From Sergeia podlipaevii (lineage: Eukaryota > Euglenozoa > Kinetoplastea > Trypanosomatida > Trypanosomatidae), in contig JASANZ010002242.1 of assembly GCA_030849805.1 (NCBI GenBank), positions 1 to 64,000 on the forward strand: 64,000 bases of DNA. The letters are read 5' to 3'. The notes below the pieces were generated by a model that saw nothing but the letters and a program-made list of their open reading frames with translations, did not search any database and had not been told where the DNA came from. A program made the position numbers and the translations under genes. Position 1 is the first letter of the stretch. Every line of letters begins with the position of its first letter. Positions 1-9,833 of the stretch are shown piece by piece.

Positions 1-338
1 CGCATGCTAGAAATGGCAGTGTGGTGAACTTTATTCTCCACCCCGGGGGGTTTTAGTGGGTATGAGCTTCGGTGTCTCTCCAATGGCTGAATCCCACATA
101 ACCGATAGTAGTGGTAGGCGTAAATGCCTTTCCTCCCTTTCTAGCATGCGCCGGCGGCTCAGTTTCGATCCCCACCAAGGTCGGTGCTACTCGAAGAAAA
201 AAAAAAAAGGGAGGGAGGGGGTTTGTGATGTAGTGGTGGGGTTAATGGTGTTCGGTGCTACTGTTTGCCTTCTTGCTTTTTTATCATCTTTTTTTCTTTT
301 TACTTTAATCTCCTTTTATTTGTGTGCTTTTTAGCGTC
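1..338. repeat. Leader spacer with a 150-bp inverted-repeat-bounded element and A-tract
   Basis: Bases 1-13 are the exact reverse complement of bases 138-150, so 1-150 is bounded by a perfect 13-bp inverted repeat. Inside are shorter self-complementary stretches, for example CCCCGGGG near 42-49 and AGGC...GCCT near 116-129. About 40 bp further on an A-rich run (about 187-206) follows. This could be a small mobile-element remnant with an A-tail, a structured RNA, or chance in a 3' UTR. I see no tRNA consensus and no convincing protein. The final part carries a T-rich tract and an AG at 333-334, which fits a splice acceptor for the first gene. Confidence 0.4.
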
Positions 339-1616
339 ATGGAGAGTGAAGTCCGTGCATTAAAAAGTGCTGTAGCTGCTAGGGAGCGTGACGTTTGTAG
401 GTTTTTTGATACAATTCGAAAAAGAGATTTTGTAAAAATTAAAGCAGAGAAGCAAATTCTGAATTCCTTGGATCCGATGTATCTAGAGCCTTCGTTCGGT
501 AAACAGGTTCGAGATGCACGCTGGACAGCCGAAGCGTTGGATATTATTCTTAAGAAGATCCGTTCAGAGCGCGTTCTAGATGGTTGCATTTCTCGTTCTC
601 GAACATTCTTGAGTGAGAGGGAGGGTTTTTATGGGAATTTTGTCTGTGTGATGGATAGTTCGTTGAAGTGCGTACGTGCTTTTGCAAGAGACAATTTGTG
701 TTCTGATGGTTTTATTGATTTCAGCCATGAGCGCCCAAAAATGCTTGGCTGCTTGACTGTACAGTATTTTTTACAGGCTTCGTTGCAAGTTGATCAGTTG
801 TATAGAGGGCTACGCAGCTTTGTTTCCGTAGATGAATCAAAAGGAACCCAAGACGAGCAATTGTTTCATAATAAACTTATTGCCACGAATCTACTCGTTC
901 GAGAATTAGAGGAAGTCGAACGATCGGTCGAAGGTCAAAAGCGACTAAACAAACTTTGCAGTGAAGAAACTATGTGCGTTCGGGCGGAACTGGAGGCGTG
1001 TCATGGGGAAACAAATGAACAAGATGTAGCAACGGTTTTGGCGGCTACTGAAACACGATTTGTGACATTAAACGATAAAACTCGTGATTTTGAAGCAAGG
1101 CTGCGGAAGTATGAGTCAGAAACTCATTCTTCTTTCTTACATTCTGAGAAATGTAGAATGACTCTAAGTGAACTCAACAGACGTGTGTTGGAGCTGAAAT
1201 CTACCGCTGCGAAGCATGGGGTTGCTACGGAAAACGATATCACCGCTAAGAAGAACAAGTGTGAACTATTTGATGCGTTATTGGAGTGCCGGAAAGCGGA
1301 GCTACTAAATGATGCCCTGCTTTGTAAAATTGCTATTGCCTCGGAGACAACAAGTTGGATAGTTCGGACATACATTTTTTTCGTTGAACAACTTCATGAA
1401 GTGACTACTCAGACGAAGCTGCGTATGTGTGCTGAGAGTGTATTGCTAGCGGAAATTAAGAAGAAGAACGACGAGCTAGCAACGTATAAAGTTGTTCTGA
1501 CACGATGCTTAGCGGAAATTAGAACCTCGCAGGATGCAATTATGGAAATCGAAAATGAAGCGCGGAAGACTAAAAACGAACTCAACTATTTGCAAAATCT
1601 TGCACCATCAAATTGA
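339..1616 (+). CDS. Hypothetical coiled-coil protein
   Basis: A 425-residue protein I do not recognise. It is rich in Lys, Glu, Leu and Arg, with long helical stretches around residues 185-300 and 330-420 that look like coiled coil. There is no signal peptide, membrane segment or catalytic motif. The frame is open upstream, but the first ATG is at 339. It lies 4 nt after an AG (333-334) that follows a T-rich tract, so I start the protein at MESEV. Codon use is AT-richer than in most genes downstream. The next gene encodes a CEP162-like basal-body protein, so a cytoskeletal or flagellar role is possible, but only as inference from position and coiled-coil character. Confidence 0.75.
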   Translation: MESEVRALKSAVAARERDVCRFFDTIRKRDFVKIKAEKQILNSLDPMYLEPSFGKQVRDARWTAEALDIILKKIRSERVLDGCISRSRTFLSEREGFYGNFVCVMDSSLKCVRAFARDNLCSDGFIDFSHERPKMLGCLTVQYFLQASLQVDQLYRGLRSFVSVDESKGTQDEQLFHNKLIATNLLVRELEEVERSVEGQKRLNKLCSEETMCVRAELEACHGETNEQDVATVLAATETRFVTLNDKTRDFEARLRKYESETHSSFLHSEKCRMTLSELNRRVLELKSTAAKHGVATENDITAKKNKCELFDALLECRKAELLNDALLCKIAIASETTSWIVRTYIFFVEQLHEVTTQTKLRMCAESVLLAEIKKKNDELATYKVVLTRCLAEIRTSQDAIMEIENEARKTKNELNYLQNLAPSN

Positions 1617-2101
1617 GAAGGTTGCCTGGACGAAAGTGAAGAAGCTGGCAAGGGTATGGAAGCAATGCAGTACAGAATACTGCATGAAAAATCTCTGTAT
1701 CCCACGTGGGTTCCTTAATAGTAAATGGTAGGTTGGTGAGAGGTCACTTGGATGGAGAACTACACATCAATTGATGTTGTTGCTGCTACTGTCTATAATT
1801 TTTGTTTGCTTAATCATGAGCAATACAGAAGACGAGTAGAATTATTTTGTAAATGTGCTGTTTCATTCATTGATGTACGTGCACCAGGGGATATTGCTGT
1901 TTTTTTTTTCTTTTTTTTTGGAGATGAGGACGGTACATTCGGTCCTTGTTTTTCTCCACTCATTTTTGTCAGTGTCCGGGTTTTCTTGCTTTACTACATA
2001 ATCTTTTACCTTTGCTCCTTTTTTAAAATGTGTATGTATATATATACATTTTTTTTTTTTTGCGCCGTAGATGCATAATAATATATTATACAACAGAAGA
2101 G
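1617..2101. other. Intergenic spacer with trans-splice signals
   Basis: No gene seen. T/C tracts occur at about 1899-1919 and 2050-2061. The first AG after the second tract is at 2069-2070, directly in front of an ATG at 2071. That ATG opens a short frame which is out of phase with the gene ATG at 2102 and runs over its start. If 2070 is the acceptor, the mRNA carries an overlapping upstream ORF; later AGs just before 2102 would avoid it. Confidence 0.5.
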
Positions 2102-4060
2102 ATGTCAGAAACACCAGTAGATGTGAAGGATATTTTAGAAGACGACCAGTCGCACAGCCGCCAAACGATGAGTGAATCAGGCAATTCAACACCTGTGTTA
2201 CAAGAGGAAAACGCTTCTAATCATGTGGTTATTCAGAATATACCACCACAGGGAACTTGTATTCAGCTTTCTCCATCTGATTGTGCGAAACCTCTAAATA
2301 ATGCACACACCAACTCTGCTCTTGATACTCTTGGTTTAACAAAAGAGATGATACGAAAAGGTGAGCGCATTTCATCTGACCAATTAGAGGCTGTCCGGAA
2401 GGACATGGTTATGCAAGAAAAGATTCTTGCTGCTTTGCAGCAAGACAACGAGTCCTTGCTGAATGAGAAACGCATTCTTGTGTCTCGCATCAAGGAACTT
2501 GAAGATGCACTGGCTAATCTTGAAGCAAAACACAGTCTTTTGCTCAGTGCTCACGAGACAGATGTGAAACGAGGGGAAAGCACTACTGCTGCAACGAATA
2601 CAACTATAAACAGCTTGCGCGCATCTGTTTCTGACTTGCAACGGAGGCTTGATGGTGCCGAAAGTGACAAGACAATGGTTCTCGCTCAGATGGAGCTGCT
2701 CAGCCAAGAAAAAGGAAGGCTACAGGAAACAGAAGTCGAAATTCATCGACTAAGATCAGAGCTTAGACAAAGAGAGTATGAAAATCAGGAGGCAATTGGG
2801 GAAATAGCGAAGAAGGTTTCCGTTTATGTCGACAATCAAGAGTACAATAGAGCACACGAAGAGCTGATTAAGGAACAAGAGGAGACAATTCGCGCTCTTC
2901 GCGTTCAGGTAAATGACTTATCCAGCGCGAAGAATGCTAGTAACGCCGGCCAAAGTCTCAAAAGCAAGGGGATGGACAAGAAAGACAGGCAAATCCATAC
3001 ACTGAACAAACGCATTGTTGAATTGGAGGATTTACTACGCAGACAACATCCTGACAGCATCGCTGAGTTGATTAGAAGTTGCCAACCGAGCGCGCAGGAT
3101 TCACAGCTGTTTAAAAAACAGGAGGCACGTGTCAGGCAGCTAGAACAAGCACTCATTGAAAAGGATAAGTGTACTGAAGCTGCAGTTCAGCAACTAAGAG
3201 TTGAGACGGAGAAGATTCGCTTTCAGTACGAAGAGCGAATTAGTCACATTCAAGCACAGCTTTCTGAGAGGGTCACTGACGGTCAAGAGGCCGCTCGCTC
3301 GAAGCAGCTCGAGAAGGAGTTACTCATACTTCGCCGCTCTATTGGCAATACACTTTCTGATGAAGGTGAAAAGGATAAGAGACCTCTTTTGCCTGTGGTC
3401 ATGACGGAAGCTGCAGACGAGCTATTTCCGCTGAAGCTAGAGAATGCGTCTCTCAAGGCACGGAATCGTGAGCTCGAAGCAGAAATCAAGGAGTGGAAGG
3501 GCAATGCTGCTGTTTCTGTTCAACTTCAAAGCCAGATCGATGTTTTAACACAGGAGTTACTTGTATACAAGAGAATGTGCACTGAAAGTCAAGCAATGCT
3601 TCGTGAAGCACACGAGCGATGGGATCAGCGTCTTGCACAAGCGAGGCAGGAATTCGTCTCACAACTCCAGACTATTCGCCAGGAACACAATAACGAAATT
3701 AATCGGCTTCAAAGGCTGCATCAGTCTGATCTAAAAGCTGCCTTAGAAAAGAAAAATGAGCAGTCGCAAGCAGATCTTGTGACGAAGGTTATTGGCATTA
3801 CCGGAAAAGAGGAGCGTGATGCCTTCTTGCTCACGGTCTTGGATCGCTTGAGCTTTATTGAGAAGCGGTTTGCACAGAAAGAGAGGGAAACGGCTTATGA
3901 GCTGGCAGAGGTTAAGCGGGTTGCTGAGTTTGAGCTCTCGGTTCAGAGGCAAAAGTCGGAGCTGCTTGTTACACAAAAGAATCAGCAGATAAACGAATTT
4001 CGCCTACAACTTGACCAACTGATTACAAGCATGGCAGCTATACAGGCTACATCGCTTTAA
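2102..4060 (+). CDS. CEP162: CEP162-like coiled-coil centriole/basal-body protein
   Basis: A 652-residue protein that is almost entirely coiled coil from about residue 95 to the C-terminus, after a polar N-terminal tail. The best landmark is the motif HPDSIAELI at 316-324, directly after the coil segment ending LEDLLRRQ. It resembles the conserved H-P-x-S-[IL]-x-x-L-I signature of CEP162 (KIAA1009). The C-terminal block (about 570-640, with LDRLSFIEKRFAQKE) also fits that family's tail. CEP162 binds axonemal microtubules at the distal end of centrioles and promotes ciliary transition-zone assembly, so a basal-body role is expected here. The protein is shorter than vertebrate CEP162 (about 1,400 residues) and covers its C-terminal half. 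The start is the first ATG that excludes a hydrophobic run encoded by the T-tract. Confidence 0.7.
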   Translation: MSETPVDVKDILEDDQSHSRQTMSESGNSTPVLQEENASNHVVIQNIPPQGTCIQLSPSDCAKPLNNAHTNSALDTLGLTKEMIRKGERISSDQLEAVRKDMVMQEKILAALQQDNESLLNEKRILVSRIKELEDALANLEAKHSLLLSAHETDVKRGESTTAATNTTINSLRASVSDLQRRLDGAESDKTMVLAQMELLSQEKGRLQETEVEIHRLRSELRQREYENQEAIGEIAKKVSVYVDNQEYNRAHEELIKEQEETIRALRVQVNDLSSAKNASNAGQSLKSKGMDKKDRQIHTLNKRIVELEDLLRRQHPDSIAELIRSCQPSAQDSQLFKKQEARVRQLEQALIEKDKCTEAAVQQLRVETEKIRFQYEERISHIQAQLSERVTDGQEAARSKQLEKELLILRRSIGNTLSDEGEKDKRPLLPVVMTEAADELFPLKLENASLKARNRELEAEIKEWKGNAAVSVQLQSQIDVLTQELLVYKRMCTESQAMLREAHERWDQRLAQARQEFVSQLQTIRQEHNNEINRLQRLHQSDLKAALEKKNEQSQADLVTKVIGITGKEERDAFLLTVLDRLSFIEKRFAQKERETAYELAEVKRVAEFELSVQRQKSELLVTQKNQQINEFRLQLDQLITSMAAIQATSL

Positions 4061-4385
4061 ATAGAAATGGTTGTATGTCATTACATTTTTTTTTTCGTAC
4101 GTAGAAAGGGCTTACCAGTTATGTTTTGCTTTAGATAATTTACCGTTTGCTTGCATCAGTGCTGGTCATAGAGGAAGAAAATACATCTTTTTTTTTGTTG
4201 TTACCTAAAAATAAATATATATTGCATATGTGTCAGTTTCTCTGCTTTTGAGAATGCTTGAGCAATGATCTTTGTTGTCGTTGATTTGTGATTATTACAT
4301 CTATCTTGCTTCGTTTTTTTTTTGTTATTGTGGGACAACAGTTCCATTGCCATTCGATATTCAAACACAAGAAGAAAAAAATACA
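4061..4385. other. Intergenic spacer
   Basis: No gene seen. A T-run at 4314-4323 is followed by the first AG at 4340-4341, a likely spliced-leader acceptor that would give a 5' UTR of about 44 nt for the peptidase gene. Confidence 0.5.
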
Positions 4386-5507
4386 ATGAAAAAGCTGCTC
4401 GCAGTTTTTCTGCTAGTACTACATGTTTCGCTGGCGCTAACATTATCCACAAGCTTTGATGCGCTGGAGGGATATACTTTTTCCAAATATATGAGGGATT
4501 TTAGCAAGTTCTACAGCGCAAGCGAGTACGATGTGCGAAGACAGATATTTGAGCGCAACCTGGCTGAAATCAAATCGCACAACGCCGCTGGCACCCACTT
4601 GTACGTCAAGGGTGTCAACCACATGACGGACTGGACAGAGATGGAAGTCAGCGCACTAAATGGCGCAAGGCCGAAAGGTATGTCGCGGTTTACAAACAAG
4701 ATGGCAAGCAGGCTGTTCGCCCCTACTCACCGCATCCTTCCTTATCAAGTGGATTACCGCACCAGTGTTCCAGCGGTATTAACGACTGTTAAGAACCAAG
4801 GGCACTGCGGAAGCTGTTGGGCACACTCGGCAGTGGAGTCCATCGAGTCTCACTGGGCCCTTGCCACTGGAAGGCTTCACGTGCTGAGTCAGCAGCAACT
4901 CACCTCATGCACGCCAAATCCACGTCACTGTGGTGGAACAGGCGGCTGCTTTGGTGCCATTGAGTCTTTGGCTTTCGAGTATGTGCAAAGTGCCGGCGGC
5001 ATTGTGGAAGAATGGACATATCCGTACACGTCATACTACGGCTCAACTGGTGAATGCAAGAACATCACTGCCTACGATGCTGTCGCAAAACTGGCAGGAT
5101 ACATCAAGCTGCCAGCTAATAACCAGTACCTACTCATGAATGCGGTGGCGTTCCGCGGGCCAATCGGAATCAGCATTGATGCTTCTCAGTGGAGCAGCTA
5201 TGCTGGAGGCATCTTTGACGGTTGCAGTTACACCAAAAACATCACCGTGAACCATGCGGTACAGCTTGTTGGGTACGGCCATGATATCCAAACCAAGAAG
5301 GACTACTGGATTATCCGCAATTCATGGGGTCCGCGATGGGGCGAGAATGGGTATATGCGTATGCTGCGCGAGTCGACTCTTAAGTGCGGCTGGAATGTGG
5401 ATGCCCACAGCGGAAGTGCCTGTGATGGCGATCCAGATGAAGAATGGGTGTGTGGCATGTGCGGTATTCTCTCGGACTCTGGGTTTCCTATTGTCAATAC
5501 CTCTTGA
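4386..5507 (+). CDS. Secreted papain-family (C1A) cysteine peptidase
   Basis: A 373-residue preproenzyme. It has a signal peptide (residues 1-20, hydrophobic LLAVFLLVLHVSLALTL) and an I29 propeptide carrying the ERFNIN pattern (E47, R51, F55, N58, I62, N66). The mature domain begins near residue 122. Catalytic residues are visible: Gln138 (oxyanion), Cys144 in NQGHCGSCW, His290 in VNHAVQLVGYG, and Asn312 in IIRNSWG. Likely N-glycosylation sites include N226 and N285. It should act in the secretory or endo-lysosomal route. It lacks the long C-terminal extension of cruzipain-type enzymes and the cathepsin B occluding loop, so it is a separate C1A lineage. ATG 4386 is chosen because it directly opens the signal peptide; the frame extends upstream only through spacer sequence. 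Confidence 0.93.
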   Translation: MKKLLAVFLLVLHVSLALTLSTSFDALEGYTFSKYMRDFSKFYSASEYDVRRQIFERNLAEIKSHNAAGTHLYVKGVNHMTDWTEMEVSALNGARPKGMSRFTNKMASRLFAPTHRILPYQVDYRTSVPAVLTTVKNQGHCGSCWAHSAVESIESHWALATGRLHVLSQQQLTSCTPNPRHCGGTGGCFGAIESLAFEYVQSAGGIVEEWTYPYTSYYGSTGECKNITAYDAVAKLAGYIKLPANNQYLLMNAVAFRGPIGISIDASQWSSYAGGIFDGCSYTKNITVNHAVQLVGYGHDIQTKKDYWIIRNSWGPRWGENGYMRMLRESTLKCGWNVDAHSGSACDGDPDEEWVCGMCGILSDSGFPIVNTS

Positions 5508-6122
5508 TAAAGTTTTTATTTTGTGAAAGATAGTTCACATGAACTTGCAAACTTTCTTTTCTTAATCTTTTTCAACGGTTTATATAGCCGCCTCTCTCTC
5601 TCTCTATATATATATATATATCATTTCTTTTTTGATGCTTTTGCGTATGCCTTACACTTTATATTTACAAGAGACACCAGAAGAGCATGAACAGGCGTTT
5701 CTCATACCCATGCCTTGAAGCTTACCATATTTTTTTTGTATGCTGTGGAGTGGCATCTTCAACCTACTACTGCTGTTGTATATACTCTATTTATCTATTT
5801 GACGGTGAAATGCGGAGAAAATTTAAATTGGCAAATGGATTTGTTTTTGACAGGTGTTTTATAGGTGAGAAGGTGCTTTGACTTTCCGTTTCTATTGCCA
5901 ACACTAATGAACATGAAAATACTGTTTTTTTTTTTTACGATTCTCATACATTCTTTTTCATTACTTTCAAAAAGGAAGCCAATACTTCTTCCCCTCACAC
6001 CATTTATATATATATATACATATACGCAAGTGTGCATTTAGCAACACTGCCACACACATATCTCTTTATAATTATTACACATCGTCTTCTTTTTCCCCCT
6101 TTAGCTTACAATCGCGTTCCAC
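5508..6122. other. Intergenic spacer with microsatellites
   Basis: No gene seen. It contains a CT/TA microsatellite at about 5591-5621 and another TA run near 6006-6020. A T/C tract at 6084-6100 leads to AG 6103-6104, a good splice acceptor 18 nt before the next ATG. Confidence 0.55.
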
Positions 6123-9100
6123 ATGCACACACAGCAGCCTAGTCGTGGAAGCGAAGCACAGCACGATCATGCTGCGCTTATTGAGCGCCTAAGATGCGAG
6201 CACGGGCGAGCACAAGAGCTGACTCAACAAATAACGGGTCTTCAGGACCTCATTCAGGAGAAGAACGATGAAATCATGGCTTTGAGGCGGCAGAGTATGC
6301 TTCTTACCGAGAAATCTGCTGGCGATGAAGAAACCATTGGTGCGTTGATCAAGCAGTTGGAGGGAATGCATAGCTCAAGAGAGGATCCTGCCGGTAACAC
6401 TGCACGTTCTCAGCCAAGCAGAGGGGATTCTGCGCTTGTAAATGGATCAGCAGTTTCTGGAAGAACCGCAAGTGTACAAGCCAGTGGCACTGCGTTAGGG
6501 TCGAGCGATAACGCTGCTGCCTACGAGAGTAGGATTTCGGCGCTTTCGGCGCAACTGGCATCCTCCACTGCGGCTATCACGAGCAAAAACGATGAAATTG
6601 TCAAACTGGAGAGTCATGTGCGGGAGTTGATGGAGGTAAACGCTTTTTATACCGCCATTGTGAACCAGCACGATGAAGAGGAGAAGCAAAAAAATATCAA
6701 AATTAGCGTCACTACTAATGACAATGATGACACATCTAGTCTTTCTGCTGCTTCACCGTCTCTTTCCCAAGCGGACGCGGCACAACGCATTGCCTTTCTT
6801 GGGGATCAGCAGGAGAAACTGCAGCGGGTGGTGAAGCAGACAGAACATGAAAAGAGGGCAATACTGGAGGAAGTGGAAACCTTGCGGAAGGAGGCAGCGA
6901 GGCTGGAAGAAGAGATGGCGGCGATGAATGAGTGGTACAGAGGTCTGCAACGGCAGCAGCAACAACAGCAGCAGGTTGTGAGTGGAAGTGGTGGTAGAAG
7001 TGCTGGTGTAGCTGCCATGGTGACTTCAACCTCTGCAATAGCTTCTGCTTCAGTGGCTCACGCTATGGAGAGCGAGCAGGGCCCTACAGCACCAAATCCA
7101 CGCACAATCCCGGAACGTGTGCCTGCGCAGATCATGCTCCTGCGCTCCTCTCCAGCATATAGCGCAGCAGCAGTCACAGGAAGCGGGCTGTTGCAGAAGC
7201 CACAAATGGTCATGAGTCCTCTTGCTGCTCAATCGCAGTCTCCTATTCTGCAACTGCAACAGCAGCAACAACAACGCAGGCGCGGAGGATCAAGGGTAGG
7301 TTCGGTGCAACAATCACAGCCACCAGTGAATATCCATTCTCTCCGTCCGATTCATATTCGCAATCCCAACGCGCAGGAACGAGAGTTATTGGAGAGGCTG
7401 CGAGTGTATGAGGGACACATTGCCCAGTTGGAAGCCTACGAGAGCGACAGACAGCGTAACTTTGAAGAGATGGAGCGCACACGTGCGGAACTGTTTACTA
7501 GCATGAATGAGCAGCTCGAGAAGCAGCGTAAGGAGGTGATGCGGTTGCGCAAACTCGTTGACAATAGTGTATGTGGTGCTGGCTCGAGTCTCGCCTCCTC
7601 GTCTTGGTCTCCCCCTGCATCACAGCTCCCTTCATTGCAACAGTCTCCAGTCGCGTCGTGCAGGGAGGAAGCAAGAGGGAGCCAACAGCCGCTGACGAAC
7701 GTGCCAATGGAGGATGTTGGTACCAACACTGAAGTGACCAGTGCGACTGTCAGGGACAGCTCGCCTGTAGATACAGTGCTGGTGTTGCTGATGTGTGAGG
7801 AGACTGAGGCGCGGAGGCGCTTGGAGGGTGATAGAGCTTCTGTCATGATCTCCATTTTATCCTCTCTGCATCACACAGTGCCTTTCTCTTCTACGGAGCA
7901 GATGCAGCAATTCGCTTCATGTGCTGATACTATGAAGCTGAAGGTGCCTTGCGATGCTGATGCCACATGTGGCGCAAGAGTGATGACGCTCGCGGCGGCA
8001 GCACTAAACGGTGCAGGGGATATTCATGGAGAGAGCAACAACAACAGCGCAGAGGCAGCTTCTGCTGTCATGCGCGCAGTGCTTCCTAGCCTTGACGCAT
8101 ACCTGGACGAGAAGAAGTGGGCTACTGTGGAGCACATAATGACTCTCAATAGCGAGTGTATGAATGTGTGTAGCGAGTTACTGCGCGATTGCGATTCATG
8201 CAATACACTCGCTCTGTGTCACCGTGTGGAGTCCCTTCGTGAGCAGAACAGGGTGGATCTTCATCGCGTGCAAGTGTCTCTTTTGGTCATGAAGCAACAG
8301 CTACAAGTTCAACCACTTCATCACCAGGCCACACTTTTCCAGTCAGATGCAGTGAGCACTGCGTCGGATACGAGACAACATCCATGTGACGATGTGAGCA
8401 GCTTTTACAGTAGAGACAGCTGTACTGCCACTACTGTGAAGCCGACTGAGGAGGCCAATACACAGAAGGAAGTCCCGATGTCATGCACAGTGCTGGAGAT
8501 GGTCGAGTCGCGGACTCCTGAGCATTCCAAATCGGGATGCGAAGAGCGGGAAGATGTAGAGGATGAGGACGAGAGACGTACCATGCCGTTGCAGAGAAGC
8601 GCTGAAACACATGGAATTCACAGCAGGGCACTCGATGCGGAGGCTGTCATTCATCACGCGTCGACAAATTCAACAGACATCGCTGATGGTAATGATGCTG
8701 GCGCTCAGAGTGGTGATGATGACGACAGCGCTACTGCCTCGCCATTTGGAGAGGAAGAGGCAGGTGAAAGTGAAAATATGATGGAAGATCAAGGACACCA
8801 GCCAGTCGAAGTTGAACAAAGGGAAGAGTCTGTCATTGACCAACACGGAGAGTCACCCTGTCCACAACAAAGCTTGAGCGAAGATGAGGATGAGGAGGAA
8901 GCGGACGACGACGAGAGGCTGAGCATTTCTCCAGAGGAAGAGGCGGGCTTTCTCGCTGAGCTTGAGCGCCAGATGGGACCGTTAGCTACTAACAAAAGCA
9001 ACGGCGATGATGAAGATGATAGCGCTGCAGACCAGAAGACTACTTGCACCATCGAAAAGGAGGATGAGGAGTGGTGCGGTAGTGAAAGCGCACGGTGGAC

Positions 9101-9833
9101 GACAGGCGATGAAAATAAAACGGCAACACTGACGGAGGTGACGATGGCTTACTACACCCCGATGTCGGAGGGGACAAGTGACGTTCCCACTGTGATCACC
9201 GCGTCAGTTATGATGGGTGCTAATGATGATGAGGCACACAGTACTGCCACACAAAATGAGGTTTCGCAACTTTCTGCACAGGAGCCGGCACCTTCTACCG
9301 CTTTCCCAACTTCTGTACCGATGTCCCAAGCATCCTTTGGAGTTGCTCCTGCTGCAGGCCCACCGGCCGAAGATCTTCTTTCCGATTTTTTTACTTCCCA
9401 GGCCACGACAACTCCGCCACCAGTACCACGTGCGCTTGCTTCACCCAGAAGTATACTAAGCGCTGAAGTGCATTTGCAGAAACAGGAAAAGGAGGCTAGT
9501 CTGATATCGCAGCGCACCGACTCTGTTTCATGCTCTGAATCTTGGATGCACAGCATCCCACACTCACCTTCTTTTGAGATGGCGGGGGTAGCTGCGGCAC
9601 GAGCTGCACAGGTAAGTCACGGCAACTGTAGCTCAATGACTGAAGAGGATGCTCTATCTGCACAACGTCGCCCTCCCTCCGGTGCATCGCCAATGCCTAC
9701 GGTTACTTTAACGACTATGGACTCCTCCCCATTACCACTGCGCACTCAACCTCCGGTGAAAGAAAACGCAACGATCGCGGGCGATGACGACACTAGCGAT
9801 GATTTTGAAGCTGATTTTGATCCGTTTGCTTGA
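6123..9833 (+). CDS. Large hypothetical coiled-coil protein with acidic region and DPF C-terminus
   Basis: A 1,236-residue protein I do not recognise. The N-terminal part has coiled-coil segments (about 20-90, 135-180, 225-280 and 415-485), interrupted by Ser/Gln-rich linkers with short poly-Gln runs near 278-285 and 378-386. A middle portion (about 555-740) is less biased and probably folded, with several Cys residues. Residues 800-1010 are strongly acidic, with Asp/Glu runs. The remainder is Ser/Thr/Pro-rich and disordered. The last residues are FEADFDPFA, where DPF matches the known adaptin-ear binding motif, so a link to clathrin or adaptor traffic is conceivable but unproven. There are no membrane segments. 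The start is supported by a splice acceptor 18 nt upstream. Confidence 0.8.
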   Translation: MHTQQPSRGSEAQHDHAALIERLRCEHGRAQELTQQITGLQDLIQEKNDEIMALRRQSMLLTEKSAGDEETIGALIKQLEGMHSSREDPAGNTARSQPSRGDSALVNGSAVSGRTASVQASGTALGSSDNAAAYESRISALSAQLASSTAAITSKNDEIVKLESHVRELMEVNAFYTAIVNQHDEEEKQKNIKISVTTNDNDDTSSLSAASPSLSQADAAQRIAFLGDQQEKLQRVVKQTEHEKRAILEEVETLRKEAARLEEEMAAMNEWYRGLQRQQQQQQQVVSGSGGRSAGVAAMVTSTSAIASASVAHAMESEQGPTAPNPRTIPERVPAQIMLLRSSPAYSAAAVTGSGLLQKPQMVMSPLAAQSQSPILQLQQQQQQRRRGGSRVGSVQQSQPPVNIHSLRPIHIRNPNAQERELLERLRVYEGHIAQLEAYESDRQRNFEEMERTRAELFTSMNEQLEKQRKEVMRLRKLVDNSVCGAGSSLASSSWSPPASQLPSLQQSPVASCREEARGSQQPLTNVPMEDVGTNTEVTSATVRDSSPVDTVLVLLMCEETEARRRLEGDRASVMISILSSLHHTVPFSSTEQMQQFASCADTMKLKVPCDADATCGARVMTLAAAALNGAGDIHGESNNNSAEAASAVMRAVLPSLDAYLDEKKWATVEHIMTLNSECMNVCSELLRDCDSCNTLALCHRVESLREQNRVDLHRVQVSLLVMKQQLQVQPLHHQATLFQSDAVSTASDTRQHPCDDVSSFYSRDSCTATTVKPTEEANTQKEVPMSCTVLEMVESRTPEHSKSGCEEREDVEDEDERRTMPLQRSAETHGIHSRALDAEAVIHHASTNSTDIADGNDAGAQSGDDDDSATASPFGEEEAGESENMMEDQGHQPVEVEQREESVIDQHGESPCPQQSLSEDEDEEEADDDERLSISPEEEAGFLAELERQMGPLATNKSNGDDEDDSAADQKTTCTIEKEDEEWCGSESARWTTGDENKTATLTEVTMAYYTPMSEGTSDVPTVITASVMMGANDDEAHSTATQNEVSQLSAQEPAPSTAFPTSVPMSQASFGVAPAAGPPAEDLLSDFFTSQATTTPPPVPRALASPRSILSAEVHLQKQEKEASLISQRTDSVSCSESWMHSIPHSPSFEMAGVAAARAAQVSHGNCSSMTEEDALSAQRRPPSGASPMPTVTLTTMDSSPLPLRTQPPVKENATIAGDDDTSDDFEADFDPFA

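Noticed and set aside
150..200. tRNA-like T-arm string (TTTCGATCCCC) near the left edge
   Set aside because: The flanking bases do not form a 5-bp stem, and no acceptor, D-arm or anticodon arm can be placed.
1752..2078. 108-codon ORF between the first two genes
   Set aside because: Ends in runs of Phe and Tyr coded by T-tracts; it is spacer sequence with splice signals.
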